From contig CADECG010000021.1 of assembly GCA_902825795.1 (NCBI GenBank), positions 1 to 35,808 of the forward strand: a stretch of DNA of 35,808 bases, read 5' to 3'. The notes beneath the pieces are model-generated. The model saw only the letters and a list, made by a program, of their open reading frames with translations, did not search any database and was not told the origin of the DNA. Shown piece after piece: positions 1-9,522 of this stretch (its first letter is position 1; every line of letters begins with the position of its first letter). This stretch comes from an uncultured Bacteroidota bacterium. Its GTDB lineage: Bacteria > Bacteroidota > Bacteroidia > Flavobacteriales_F > PHOS-HE28. Made by a program: the position numbers and the translations under genes.

Positions 1-1871
1 GCAAGACCCCAAAGACCAACGGGGGCCAAGTTGTAATCGCGGGAGGTTACTTGCTCGTATTCGATACCAACGCTCACGGCATGCTGACCGATATCAGCAC
101 TGCCTGTGGCCGAAAGACGCAGCTGGTCGGTTTGGCGCTTGCGGTAGGTGTTGGCAAGGCTGCCGATGTTGTTGTAGAGCGCGTAGACACGATCGGGCCC
201 GCCACCGTTCAAGATTCCCTGTCCGCTCTGAATAGCATCGAAATTGGTATATGGTCCGTCGTCCGCTGTAGGGTCGAAAATGTTGAAGGGCTGCTGCTCG
301 AAGAGGTTGAAATACTGCGAGGTGACAGCCGCAACGTCGGGGTTGAGGTCGCTTGCTTCGAAGGTGACCAACGTGTCTCGCCAGCCGTCCTGCACGAATG
401 CCTCCTGCTCAGCATTGAACGTGTAGTTGTTCATGCGATACGTCTCGAATTTGCCGAGGTGGCCGTAATCGAACAAGCGATCACCGTGCACCGGATCTTC
501 ATCCCGGCTGTCGAAGCGAGAGTAGTCGATCTGCACGCTGTAGAACGCGTTCTTGATGCCACCCTTCTTGGCGGTTGAACCTTCGACCTCGTCCTCTTGT
601 CGTTGGTTGAAACGCTGGGTGAAGCGGACGAAACCGCGCCACGTAAGATCCCGTGAGCGGTTGTTGTTCTCCGCGTTCAACAGGCTGTTATTCCGACTGT
701 AGTCCTGCTGCTTGCTGTATTCGAACGAACCACCCACGGTGAGGTTAACGGTCGGGGTGGTGGTAATATCAACTTTGGCGGTTGCCAAATAACTGGTGCG
801 GCCCGCGTTCTGGCGCGTGCGCAATTCTTCCATATCGGCACTGGTAAGGTCGTTCGCGTTGTAGAACGCGGTCGGTTGCCCGGCCACATCGCGCACGGTC
901 AGCGGCTCAGCCAGGAGTCGATCACGCACTTCTTTTTTGACCCTGGGATCGTGGATGTATTGCGGACCCTCATCGACCACATTCGTGTACTGGCCGCTCA
1001 GGAAGAAGCCCAAGAGCGGCTTGGTCTTGTTGCCCACACTGTCCTTCTTGAAGAACACCGGCCCGCTTATGCTGCCCTCCACTTGGTTGAAGGCATATGC
1101 ATCCAAACCAACGATATCCGTGATATCCTCCCCGACTTTCCAGCCGGACGTCAAGTACTCCAGACCACCGAAAAACGTGCGACTGGGACCCCGGGTGGTG
1201 ATACTGATCACACCCCCCGTAACGTCACCGTAGTTGGCTGGAACACCACCGGTGATCACTTGTACCTCTTCAATAGCGCTCTTGGGCAGACCTGTTCCTG
1301 CACCAGCGGGCACTTTAACACCATCTATATAGTAATAGGTGTTCTCCGTGCGTGCACCACGGATACTAATACCCCCACCTGTTCCGGCTGTGCTTGCCCC
1401 CGCCACTGTGGATGCAATGCTGTTCGCCGTACGGCCGGGCATTTTGCTGATCTGGTCACGGGTAACGGTTCCGCCGCTCGCGCCACCATCGCGCTCGATC
1501 AGCGGCACTTGATACTTCACCACCTTGAACTCTTTCAGTTCAAGGCCGCTCTCCATTTTGATGTCCAAGAAGGTGATCTTGTTACCATTGATCACCACCC
1601 CGGTCTGCTTCACCGGCTGATAGCCTACATAGTTGAAGCTCACATCATAGGTGCCCGGTTCAATGGGCTTTATCAGGTACACGCCATCGAAATCGGTGGC
1701 GCCGCCTGCTACTTGTGTGCCTTTGTTCTCCACCAGCACGTTCACGAACGGCAGTGGTTCACCCGACTTCGCATCGGTTATTGTGCCCTTGAGGCTACCC
1801 GCCCCCACTTGGGCGAAGGCGGTGGCCGAAAGAATGCAAAGGGCAGTCAGGGAGAGTAGCCTTCTCACCAT
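1..1871 (-). CDS. TonB-dependent receptor, C-terminus cut off by the window edge
   Basis: Outer-membrane receptor that would import a ligand using TonB/ExbBD energy. The minus-strand frame is open from an ATG at 1871 to the window edge (about 623 residues visible). It begins with a signal peptide ending ...SATAFAQ (residues 1-21), followed by a carboxypeptidase-regulatory-like beta sandwich (about 24-105, with GTITDAKSGEPLPFVNV). The TonB plug follows (about 125-240, with SIRGARTENTYYYIDGV and GGVPANYGDVTGGVISI), then the start of the 22-strand barrel. It lacks an obvious RagA/SusC signature and no SusD partner is in view, so the substrate cannot be named. A TAnnTTTG-like element lies 45 bases upstream of the start. 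The missing C-terminal barrel strands should lie beyond base 1. Confidence 0.9.
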   Translation of the reverse strand, partial: MVRRLLSLTALCILSATAFAQVGAGSLKGTITDAKSGEPLPFVNVLVENKGTQVAGGATDFDGVYLIKPIEPGTYDVSFNYVGYQPVKQTGVVINGNKITFLDIKMESGLELKEFKVVKYQVPLIERDGGASGGTVTRDQISKMPGRTANSIASTVAGASTAGTGGGISIRGARTENTYYYIDGVKVPAGAGTGLPKSAIEEVQVITGGVPANYGDVTGGVISITTRGPSRTFFGGLEYLTSGWKVGEDITDIVGLDAYAFNQVEGSISGPVFFKKDSVGNKTKPLLGFFLSGQYTNVVDEGPQYIHDPRVKKEVRDRLLAEPLTVRDVAGQPTAFYNANDLTSADMEELRTRQNAGRTSYLATAKVDITTTPTVNLTVGGSFEYSKQQDYSRNNSLLNAENNNRSRDLTWRGFVRFTQRFNQRQEDEVEGSTAKKGGIKNAFYSVQIDYSRFDSRDEDPVHGDRLFDYGHLGKFETYRMNNYTFNAEQEAFVQDGWRDTLVTFEASDLNPDVAAVTSQYFNLFEQQPFNIFDPTADDGPYTNFDAIQSGQGILNGGGPDRVYALYNNIGSLANTYRKRQTDQLRLSATGSADIGQHAVSVGIEYEQVTSRDYNLAPVGLWGL

Positions 1872-1915
1872 CAACTTGAGATTTTACGATCAGTGAAGGG
1901 TTGCAACGAGGGGCG

Positions 1916-1924
1916 GTAAAGATA
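1916..1924 (-). promoter_or_regulatory. Putative -7 promoter element for the first TonB receptor
   Basis: Minus-strand TATCTTTAC fits the Bacteroidota -7 element TAnnTTTG with one mismatch. It sits 45 bases before the ATG at 1871. No convincing -33 TTG was checked here, so this is a motif match only. The rest of the interval 1872-2121 shows no gene. Confidence 0.4.
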
Positions 1925-2121
1925 GAAAGATCCCGATATGAGCAAATCTTCTGAAACCCGCGCCAGTGGCTGGTTTCCGGAGGTTGCTCGGGATCCGCAC
2001 CCCGGCCGCACGACGGTTTTGCCGCTCATCATACACATCATGATGGCGAAATATATCGGCAACTCTTGCGGGGTCCGTCACAAGTGCGCCGCGAACATCA
2101 AGGTCCGGTATACACGTCCGA

Positions 2122-2421
2122 TCAATGCCGCCTTCCGAACAAGCGCACGAAGAACGGGTCCCGGTGCGTGTTGGTGCCGTGTTTGTTGGCGCGCTTGGTG
2201 TTCTGCTTGATCCGTTTGCGCGTGGCCTTGTCCTGTATGCCCAAGTGGCGTTTGCGATCCTCTTTCTCCTTGACCTTGGCTGCCTTCTTGTCCTCTTTCT
2301 CCTTCTTGGCCTGCATGCGTTCCGCCTCTTTTTTGCCAATGCCCTCTTGCGCATGCATGACCACTGGTAAGGCGCTTGCCAAGAAAGCGAGGAGCAGGAA
2401 CCGGAGAATGCGGCGTTTCAT
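2122..2421 (-). CDS. Small very basic secreted protein, conserved Bacteroidota type
   Basis: A 99-residue protein starting MKRRILRFLLLAFLA with a signal peptide ending near VVMHAQ (residue 25). The mature part is extremely rich in Lys, Arg and Glu (KKEAERMQAKKEKEDKK) and is probably a long charged helix. It then carries IQDKATRKRIKQNTKRA and ends FFVRLFGRRH. From memory, short periplasmic proteins with an IQDKATRKRMK-type core recur in Bacteroidota genomes without a known function. The ATG at 2421 was chosen over one at 2451 because the signal peptide starts there and a -7-like element (TAACCTTG, 2427-2434) lies directly upstream. The charged helix suggests nucleic acid, polyanion or envelope binding, but that is only inference. 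Confidence 0.7.
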   Translation of the reverse strand: MKRRILRFLLLAFLASALPVVMHAQEGIGKKEAERMQAKKEKEDKKAAKVKEKEDRKRHLGIQDKATRKRIKQNTKRANKHGTNTHRDPFFVRLFGRRH

Positions 2422-2458
2422 GGGCACAAGGTTAAGGTCGTCCGGGGCCATGCATACC

Positions 2459-2466
2459 TACTTTAG
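2459..2466 (+). promoter_or_regulatory. Putative -7 promoter element for the Rieske-like lipoprotein
   Basis: TACTTTAG fits TAnnTTTG with one mismatch and lies 23 bases before the ATG at 2489. It is divergent from the element for the small basic protein at 2427-2434, so the two genes share a compact divergent promoter region. Confidence 0.4.
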
Positions 2467-2488
2467 CCCCTCAACGTTCTACGTCAGC

Positions 2489-2923
2489 ATGTTCATACGT
2501 CCGTCGACCATTTTATTGATCGCCTTAGCGGTCGTCATCCTCATTTCACCTTCGTGTAAGAAGGAGGAGCGAGGCGGTGTTCCATACACGCAGGTGGATA
2601 TACAGTTCAATGTGAACAACCCGGCTTATGTGGACCTTCAAGTGCCGGGTGGCTGGATCTACATCACCGGCGGAAGTCGCGGGATCATTGTTTACCGTAA
2701 GACCATGGATGAGTTCGCTGCCATGGACCGTCACTGCACTTATCAACCCGAGAACGACTGCCAAGTGCATGTTGACGATACTCAAGTGACTGCGCGCGAT
2801 ACCACATGCTGTGGCTCGGGCTTCTTGATCATCGATGGAAGTGTCACCCAGGGTCCGGCGGCGCTCGGCCTACAGTTGTACAACACAACGTTCAACGGAA
2901 CGACGCTGCGGATCTACAATTGA
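2489..2923 (+). CDS. Lipoprotein with a Rieske-like fold and degenerate cluster ligands
   Basis: A 144-residue predicted lipoprotein. A hydrophobic signal (residues 5-20) leads to Cys23 (SPSCKKEE), which would be lipidated. The later sequence follows the order of a Rieske domain: GIIVYRKTMDEFAAMDRHC, then CQVHVDDTQVTARDTTCCGSGFLI, then DGSVTQGPAALGLQLY and a closing LRIYN strand. In true Rieske proteins two motifs, CxH and CxxH, hold a 2Fe-2S cluster. Here the first is HCT and the second is CCGS with no histidine, so canonical binding looks impossible. It may keep the fold for a structural role, use other ligands, or form disulfides. The start at 2489 was chosen because the signal sequence begins there. 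It converges on ahcY across a bidirectional terminator. Confidence 0.65.
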   Translation: MFIRPSTILLIALAVVILISPSCKKEERGGVPYTQVDIQFNVNNPAYVDLQVPGGWIYITGGSRGIIVYRKTMDEFAAMDRHCTYQPENDCQVHVDDTQVTARDTTCCGSGFLIIDGSVTQGPAALGLQLYNTTFNGTTLRIYN

Positions 2924-2943
2924 TACAGACTGTCTTGAAAAGA

Positions 2944-2974
2944 GAAAGGCCCAGCATCGGTGGGCCTTTCTTTT
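2944..2974. terminator. Bidirectional intrinsic terminator
   Basis: A perfect 10-base-pair stem, GAAAGGCCCA with TGGGCCTTTC, around a 7-base loop. It is followed by TTTT on the plus strand, and by CTTTTC when read on the minus strand. It lies between the convergent lipoprotein gene (ends 2923) and ahcY (ends 2989), so it can serve both. Confidence 0.88.
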
Positions 2975-2988
2975 GGTGTTGAAATTGA

Positions 2989-4305
<1,317 letters not shown>

Positions 4306-4344
4306 GGCTATCGTCGGTGTTCCGTGCATGGACGCAACGGGGGC

Positions 4345-4353
4345 GCGAAAGTA
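4345..4353 (-). promoter_or_regulatory. Putative -7 promoter element for ahcY
   Basis: Minus-strand TACTTTCGC, the same nonamer that precedes the TPP riboswitch (12057-12065) and uvrD (31083-31091). It lies 40 bases upstream of the ahcY ATG. Confidence 0.5.
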
Positions 4354-4420
4354 GCCGCTTCCGTTGGATTTTCTTACCGCATGAAGGGGGCTCGGGGATG
4401 CGGAATGGTATGTTCGCGAC

Positions 4421-5161
4421 ATGAGCACCGTGCTGCCATTGCTTGACAAGTCGAAGGCCGAGGGGCGCAAGCTTCTAGCGGTGCTGATCGACCCCGACCA
4501 TGCGCAGGACGATGTGCGGTTGGAGCGTACCATCCAGAGCGCGTGCATGGCCAAGGCCGATCTCATCTTCGTGGGCGGCAGCCTGCTGATGACCGACGCC
4601 TTCGACACCTGCGTGAAGCGTGTGAAGAAACTCAGTGACCGGCCCGTGGTGCTCTTTCCTGGCAGTCCCGCCCAGTTGAGCGCCCATGCCGACGCGGTTC
4701 TGTTCCTCAGCCTGATCAGTGGGCGCAACCCGGAGTTGCTCATCGGCCACCATGTTACGGCCGCGCCGCGCGTGAAGGCCTTGGGTATTGAAGCTATCCC
4801 TACAGGCTACATGCTGGTGGATGGCGGTCGTGCCACCACCGCGCACTACGTCAGTCAGACCTCACCCATCCCGCACGACAAACCCGGCATTGCGGCGTGT
4901 ACGGCTCTGGCGGGCGAACTGCTGGGTATGCGTACCATGTATATGGATACGGGCAGCGGTGCGAAGAAGACCGTGAGCGCCGAGATGATCGCTGCGGTGC
5001 GCGCCAGCGTTTCCTGCCCCATCATAGTTGGGGGTGGTATCCGCGATGCGGTTGCCGCACGCCTGCTCTGTGATGCCGGCGCCGATGTGATCGTTGTCGG
5101 TACTGCGGTGGAAGAAGACCCCGAGACCGTATTCGCCCTGAGCGAGGCGGTACACGGGTAG
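4421..5161 (+). CDS. Geranylgeranylglyceryl phosphate synthase family protein
   Basis: A 246-residue TIM-barrel prenyltransferase of the GGGPS/PcrB family. In archaea this family joins geranylgeranyl diphosphate to sn-glycerol-1-phosphate to make the first ether bond of membrane lipids. Visible landmarks are the N-terminal [10 protein letters not shown] strand, [61 protein letters not shown] and the phosphate-binding [10 protein letters not shown] and [12 protein letters not shown] near the C-terminus. The length and the YMLVDGG pattern fit the Bacteroidota branch (group II) rather than Bacillus PcrB. The start 115 bases from the divergent ahcY start is the only good ATG. The physiological product in bacteria of this type is not settled, so the chain-length specificity is left open. 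Confidence 0.9.
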   Translation: MSTVLPLLDKSKAEGRKLLAVLIDPDHAQDDVRLERTIQSACMAKADLIFVGGSLLMTDAFDTCVKRVKKLSDRPVVLFPGSPAQLSAHADAVLFLSLISGRNPELLIGHHVTAAPRVKALGIEAIPTGYMLVDGGRATTAHYVSQTSPIPHDKPGIAACTALAGELLGMRTMYMDTGSGAKKTVSAEMIAAVRASVSCPIIVGGGIRDAVAARLLCDAGADVIVVGTAVEEDPETVFALSEAVHG

Positions 5162-5167
5162 GCTGCG

Positions 5168-6043
5168 CTAGCGCTCCAGAACCAACGGAGCGTGGAGCAT
5201 ACCATGGTCGGTCTGCACCACTACCGTGTACACACCGGGCGCATGGCCGCTCAGGTCAATGTGGTTATCCCGGGCCCGCAGCACCGAGCGTCCCTGTGGA
5301 TCGAACACCGTGCACTGAAGGATCTCTTCCTCTTCGACGCCGATCTGAAACTGGCCTTGCGAAGGGTTCGGTCGAAGGGAGACAGTTGGGATCACTTGTT
5401 CTTCGGCCACCTCCAAATAGATATCGCAAGCGCCAACGCTGCCCACGTCGTCACCGTATTGGATCGTATTGTTCTCTGTCATGCAGACCAGTGTTCCACT
5501 GCCGGAAACGCTCGCGCAGGCGTTGGTAAGGAGCAAGCCGCCTGTACCCCCGATACCTTGTATCCAATATCCTGACGCGAAACCCGGCGAACTCAGACAC
5601 TCGATGCCAATGCGTTTGCGTAGCGTCCCGTTCACCGTGATCGTATCAACGGAGTACACACCGATATCATCCACCCAGATGCCCATTACATCCTGCACCG
5701 TGTCGCCGGGCAGCACGTCGAAGTCGTACAGCAGTTTCGGGGTGTCGCTAGGTGCGCAGTAATAAACCTGCCCTAACTCGTTGTCGCGAAGTGCTCCTGC
5801 ATAATATGACCCGCCGAAATTGTCGGTCAACAATAGGCGCCTGTACACTTCACCACCAATGATGGTATCGGTGTCGATCGGATCATACTCATGGAAATAG
5901 CCCTCATACGGATACCCCGGCCCTATCCAAAACGAGGTCATCCACGTCGCGTTGGAATCAGGCAGCGCGTTGAACTGTGCTACCCCGGGTAGTGAAGCGA
6001 ACAGGGACGTGAAGGCAATGGCATTGCGTAGCTGTGTTCCCAT
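5168..6043 (-). CDS. Secreted protein with T9SS type A sorting domain
   Basis: A 291-residue protein with a short signal peptide (about residues 1-22, ending LPGVAQ). An all-beta body without a recognisable catalytic family follows. The last roughly 75 residues form a type IX secretion sorting tail: SLRPNPSQGQFQIG, FDPQGRSVL, DLSGHAPGVYTVVVQ and the closing APLVLER. T9SS cargo crosses the outer membrane and is released or fixed to the cell surface. Four cysteines (AC...CMTE and CAPS) may form disulfides. The gene converges on the GGGP-synthase gene with only a 6-base gap. The ATG at 6043 is directly preceded by a TAnnTTTG-like element, so the mRNA would be nearly leaderless. The function is unknown beyond secretion. 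Confidence 0.85.
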   Translation of the reverse strand: MGTQLRNAIAFTSLFASLPGVAQFNALPDSNATWMTSFWIGPGYPYEGYFHEYDPIDTDTIIGGEVYRRLLLTDNFGGSYYAGALRDNELGQVYYCAPSDTPKLLYDFDVLPGDTVQDVMGIWVDDIGVYSVDTITVNGTLRKRIGIECLSSPGFASGYWIQGIGGTGGLLLTNACASVSGSGTLVCMTENNTIQYGDDVGSVGACDIYLEVAEEQVIPTVSLRPNPSQGQFQIGVEEEEILQCTVFDPQGRSVLRARDNHIDLSGHAPGVYTVVVQTDHGMLHAPLVLER

Positions 6044-6048
6044 GGGTT

Positions 6049-6057
6049 CGAAAATTA
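6049..6057 (-). promoter_or_regulatory. Putative -7 promoter element for the T9SS cargo gene
   Basis: Minus-strand TAATTTTCG, a near match to TAnnTTTG, ends 5 bases before the ATG at 6043. If used, transcription would begin at or within a few bases of the start codon. Confidence 0.38.
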
Positions 6058-6108
6058 GGCTCCTTTGTAGCGGTCAGACGAGCCACCATCATGTTGCGCT
6101 GCTTGCGC

Positions 6109-8088
6109 ATGTCCACCAACTACCTTCCCCCGGTGTGTAAGCGCCAGTTGTTCCCGCTGTTGTTCACGCTCGTGGCGAATACGCTGGTGGCCCAGGGCGA
6201 CTCGCTGTGGAAGGCATGGAACAACACCACGCTTCCCGATAGTTCCCGGCTGCAGGCCATCCAAACGCTGGCTTGGAAGACGGTCTTCGAGAAACCGGAC
6301 AGCGGTATGAAGTTGGCCGATGCGCAGCTGGCATTTGCATTGAAGGTGAAGGATGGTCGGGCCCGATACGAGGCGTACACCACCATGGCCGTGGGCAGCA
6401 GCATGAAGAGCGATTACAAGGCTTCGCTCGAATACTTGGAACAGTGCTTGGCCGTTGCCCAAGAGCTGGATGACCCGAAACGTGTTGCTAATGCGTACCG
6501 CAACATGAGCAACGTGCACAAGAACACCGGCGACCTGCCGCAGGCGCTGGCCATGTGCCAGAAGGCTTTGGTGATCAACGAACAGCTTGGCAACAAGACC
6601 GGGCTGGCTGATACCTACAACACCATCGGCAACCTGTACACCGAGCAGGATGAATGGGGCAAGGCGCTGGATAATTATGAGCGCAGTCGCGATCTGTACG
6701 CGGAGCTGAACGACCAAAAAGGAAAAGCACAAGCCACGCAGAACCTTGGCGCTACACACCTGGAAATGGGCGAGCGCACCAAAGCAGTGGAGGAATTCCT
6801 CCAGAGCCTTGACCTCTACCGCACACTTGGACGTCGATTGGAAACGGGAATGGCATACAACAATCTCGGCCGCGCATACAGTCAGATGGGACGGCCGCTG
6901 GAAGCGCACGCAAGCCTTGATTCAGCGCGCGCCATTTTCACGGTGCTCGGTAGCAAGCGACAATTGGCGCGCACGCACTACTACACGGGCGAGCTGTTAC
7001 GCGACCAAGGCCGCATGCGTGAAGCGATCGCGGCTTGCAACGAGGGCTTGTCCATTGCCAAGACATCCGATCTGCTGCAACAGCAGAAGGAGTGCAGCGA
7101 GTGTTTGATGCTGGCGTTCGAAGCATCGGGTGACCTGGCCAGCGCCTTCCGCGCACAGAAGGCGTTCGTGTCCATCAGCGACTCGCTGGAGAACATGAAC
7201 AACAACAAGGAGGTGATGCGGCTGGAACTCCAACATGCATTCCAACAGCAGCAGATCGCCGACAGCTTGGTGCAGGCCCGCGAGCAGTTCGCCAAAGACC
7301 TTTCTTACCAGCAGGAGCTATCACGCGGAAAGGAGCAGCGCAACTGGATCCTGTTCTCCGCGTTGGGTGTGCTGCTGCTCGCCGGTGGCTTGTTCGGCCG
7401 GTTGCGCTACATCCGTCGTTCGCGCGCGCTCATACAGAAGGAGAAGGACCGCAGCGATGATCTGCTGCACAACATCCTGCCGAAAGAAGTCGCGGCTGAA
7501 TTGAAGGCGAAAGGCTCGGCAGAGGCCCGAGCGTTCGCGAACGCGACCGTTCTCTTTACAGACTTCAAGGGCTTCACCCAGTTGGCCGAGCAACTCAGCG
7601 CCGCTGACCTGGTCGCAGAGATCGATCACTGCTTCAAAGGCCTCGATGCGATCGTGGAGCACCACCGCATCGAGAAGATCAAAACGATCGGCGATGCATA
7701 CATGGCCGCTGCGGGATTGCCCGATCCGAATGCCTCATCGGCAAAGGACATGGTGTTCGCTGCATTGGAGATGCAGGAGTTCATTCAACGTCGTCGCACC
7801 GATCGGCTCAGTGCCGGGCTGCCCGCGTTCGAGATGCGCGTTGGGATCCACTCCGGTCCGGTAATAGCGGGCATTGTCGGCGTGAAGAAATTCGCTTACG
7901 ATATCTGGGGCGATACCGTGAACACGGCAGCGCGGATGGAGAGCAGCGGTGAGGTTGGGCGCATCAATATCTCAGCGACCACCTATGCACAAGTGATGGA
8001 GTTCGCTGGTTTCCGTTTCGAACCCCGTGGCATGGTGGGTGCCAAGAACAAAGGCGATATGGAGATGTACTTCGTGTCGCGCGCCTGA
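6109..8088 (+). CDS. TPR-repeat membrane protein with class III adenylate cyclase domain
   Basis: A 659-residue signalling protein. The signal peptide (KRQLFPLLFTLVANTLVAQ) is followed by about six to seven periplasmic TPR repeats (roughly residues 70-340) and a coiled-coil stretch rich in Gln. One transmembrane helix lies near 411-432 (NWILFSALGVLLLAGGLF). The cytosolic class III cyclase domain runs to the end. The catalytic set is complete: metal-binding Asp in LFTDFKGFT (about 480-488) and IGDAYMA, and Lys in EKIKTIGD with Asp in AYDIWGD, the pair that selects adenine. Asn and Arg for the transition state are in TVNTAARM. It is therefore predicted to make cAMP in response to something sensed by the TPR region. 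ATGs at 6034 and 6091 are possible alternatives. 6109 gives the best signal peptide. Confidence 0.9.
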   Translation: MSTNYLPPVCKRQLFPLLFTLVANTLVAQGDSLWKAWNNTTLPDSSRLQAIQTLAWKTVFEKPDSGMKLADAQLAFALKVKDGRARYEAYTTMAVGSSMKSDYKASLEYLEQCLAVAQELDDPKRVANAYRNMSNVHKNTGDLPQALAMCQKALVINEQLGNKTGLADTYNTIGNLYTEQDEWGKALDNYERSRDLYAELNDQKGKAQATQNLGATHLEMGERTKAVEEFLQSLDLYRTLGRRLETGMAYNNLGRAYSQMGRPLEAHASLDSARAIFTVLGSKRQLARTHYYTGELLRDQGRMREAIAACNEGLSIAKTSDLLQQQKECSECLMLAFEASGDLASAFRAQKAFVSISDSLENMNNNKEVMRLELQHAFQQQQIADSLVQAREQFAKDLSYQQELSRGKEQRNWILFSALGVLLLAGGLFGRLRYIRRSRALIQKEKDRSDDLLHNILPKEVAAELKAKGSAEARAFANATVLFTDFKGFTQLAEQLSAADLVAEIDHCFKGLDAIVEHHRIEKIKTIGDAYMAAAGLPDPNASSAKDMVFAALEMQEFIQRRRTDRLSAGLPAFEMRVGIHSGPVIAGIVGVKKFAYDIWGDTVNTAARMESSGEVGRINISATTYAQVMEFAGFRFEPRGMVGAKNKGDMEMYFVSRA

Positions 8089-8099
8089 GCGTTACGCGA

Positions 8100-9437
8100 T
8101 CAACGCACCACCAATCGACTGTGCACCATTGCGCCGTCGACGTTCAAGCGCACTAGGTACATACCGGTCGTGAGCGTATTCGCGAGCCGCACTTCGTGGC
8201 GCACTTCACCCTCTGTGACCGCGAACGCATCGGTGGCGACTTCACGCCCCGCCATGTCGATCACTGAAAGCAGAGCCTGTCCTTCTGTGCCCTCGATAGC
8301 GTCGAAGAGCAGCTGGAAAACTGAGCCGTCGGAAGGAACCGGGTAGACCACCAATTCGTTTTGCGCCACTACCCCCTCTTCATCCTCGAGCGAACGCACA
8401 TTCTGCTGCACACCCGAACGCGTCCGGATGTCACATATCGGTCCGAATGGGCACCACGTCGCACCGTTGTCATAGCTGCATCGCACTTCAACGTTGTAGG
8501 TGCGGCCGGCCTTCAGCGGTAGGGTGGCCCATTGCGTAATCGGCAACGCATTGGTGGACTTCGCGATGGTGCGCGCGTAGGAGCCACGCGTGAAACGCCA
8601 TTGGTACTTGTTCGCGGTGGGCACCGTAGTGGCATAGATGGTACTGCCGCCACCGATCCAAACATCAGCGCCGCAGGAGATCTCCGGTGCATCTGAAGTC
8701 GTCAACTGGGTCAGTGCGCAAGCATCACTGCCCGATCGCAATCCTTCATCAGCCCGATCGGTAAAATCACCACCATCAATCTCTATCAGCGCATTGCCAA
8801 GGCTGCTCACCCGCACATAGCCGGGGCTGCGCACGCCAGCGCTCATGCCGTCGCCTCCGCTGTCCAGCACTTCGAAGGTGAAGCAATCAGAAGATGACAA
8901 ACCAATGGTCGCTTGCTCCGTACCGTTCGGCTCACTGTACGGTCCGCCCTGCGCTACCACTGCGCCCAAGTCGTTGCGCACCGCCCAAGTGGTTTCGCCA
9001 GGGTTGTCATCGGTCTTCACTTCCACGTTCATAGTGAACGAAGCACCGGGCGTAGGCTCGGCCTCAATGATCTCGCTGTGGATGTTATCGAGTGCATCCT
9101 CATCCGGATTCGTGTTCACACTGATGATGCGCAGCTCGATCTCGTCGCCGGGAACCACAGCAATGGGAGGGAAGGATGGCTGCCGGAATTCGCCGGTTGA
9201 TGCGGGCACGCCCAGGATCCAGTTGAAGGTGTTGTCGACCACGCCGTTCTTCCAGGTCTCCACCACGCATGTGCTCATGGTGGCCGAGCCTACGTTCTGT
9301 ATGCGCAGCACGGGCGTCACACTGCCATCGCAGGCGTACTTCAAACCACGGTATTCGTCAATGCGTGCATCGTAGATGGTCTGTGCGCTGGCGAAGAACG
9401 TGAGCAGCGCGGCAGTGGAGGCGGTCAGGTAGCGCAT
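8100..9437 (-). CDS. Secreted multi-domain protein with T9SS type A sorting domain
   Basis: A 445-residue secreted protein. The signal peptide is MRYLTASTAALLTFFASAQ. A CARDB-like beta sandwich follows (about 20-125: LRIQNVGSATMSTCVVETWKNG). Next is a domain common in flavobacterial secreted proteins with a VKTDDNPGETTWAVR opening and a FEVLDSGGDGMSAG turn (about 130-230). A fibronectin-like domain comes next (about 255-345, with KYQWRFTRG and YNVEVRCSYDNGATWCPFG). The T9SS sorting tail closes the protein (LVVYPVPSDGSVFQLLF, VIDMAGREV, TGMYLVRLNVDG, HSRLVVR). No catalytic residues were recognised, so it is probably a surface-binding or structural protein. The ATG at 9437 was chosen over 9548 because of the signal peptide and a perfect TAnnTTTG match 20 bases upstream. 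Confidence 0.87.
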   Translation of the reverse strand: MRYLTASTAALLTFFASAQTIYDARIDEYRGLKYACDGSVTPVLRIQNVGSATMSTCVVETWKNGVVDNTFNWILGVPASTGEFRQPSFPPIAVVPGDEIELRIISVNTNPDEDALDNIHSEIIEAEPTPGASFTMNVEVKTDDNPGETTWAVRNDLGAVVAQGGPYSEPNGTEQATIGLSSSDCFTFEVLDSGGDGMSAGVRSPGYVRVSSLGNALIEIDGGDFTDRADEGLRSGSDACALTQLTTSDAPEISCGADVWIGGGSTIYATTVPTANKYQWRFTRGSYARTIAKSTNALPITQWATLPLKAGRTYNVEVRCSYDNGATWCPFGPICDIRTRSGVQQNVRSLEDEEGVVAQNELVVYPVPSDGSVFQLLFDAIEGTEGQALLSVIDMAGREVATDAFAVTEGEVRHEVRLANTLTTGMYLVRLNVDGAMVHSRLVVR

Positions 9438-9457
9438 GGGGATACGGTTGGGTCGCA

Positions 9458-9465
9458 CCAAAGTA
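9458..9465 (-). promoter_or_regulatory. Putative promoter (-7 element) of the second T9SS cargo gene
   Basis: Minus-strand TACTTTGG is an exact TAnnTTTG match 20 bases before the ATG at 9437. A TTG lies 22 bases further upstream, compatible with the -33 element of Bacteroidota promoters. The gene therefore need not depend on transcription through the riboswitch-controlled receptor upstream. Confidence 0.6.
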
Positions 9466-9522
9466 GAGCGATCCGATAGCAATGGAGCAATAGAACTTTC
9501 GTTACCGGATCTCTGGGACTTG

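Noticed and set aside
1872..2121. Possible small gene between the first receptor and the basic secreted protein
   Set aside because: Frames here are short or are extensions of neighbouring shadows. None has a signal peptide, family motif or promoter spacing.
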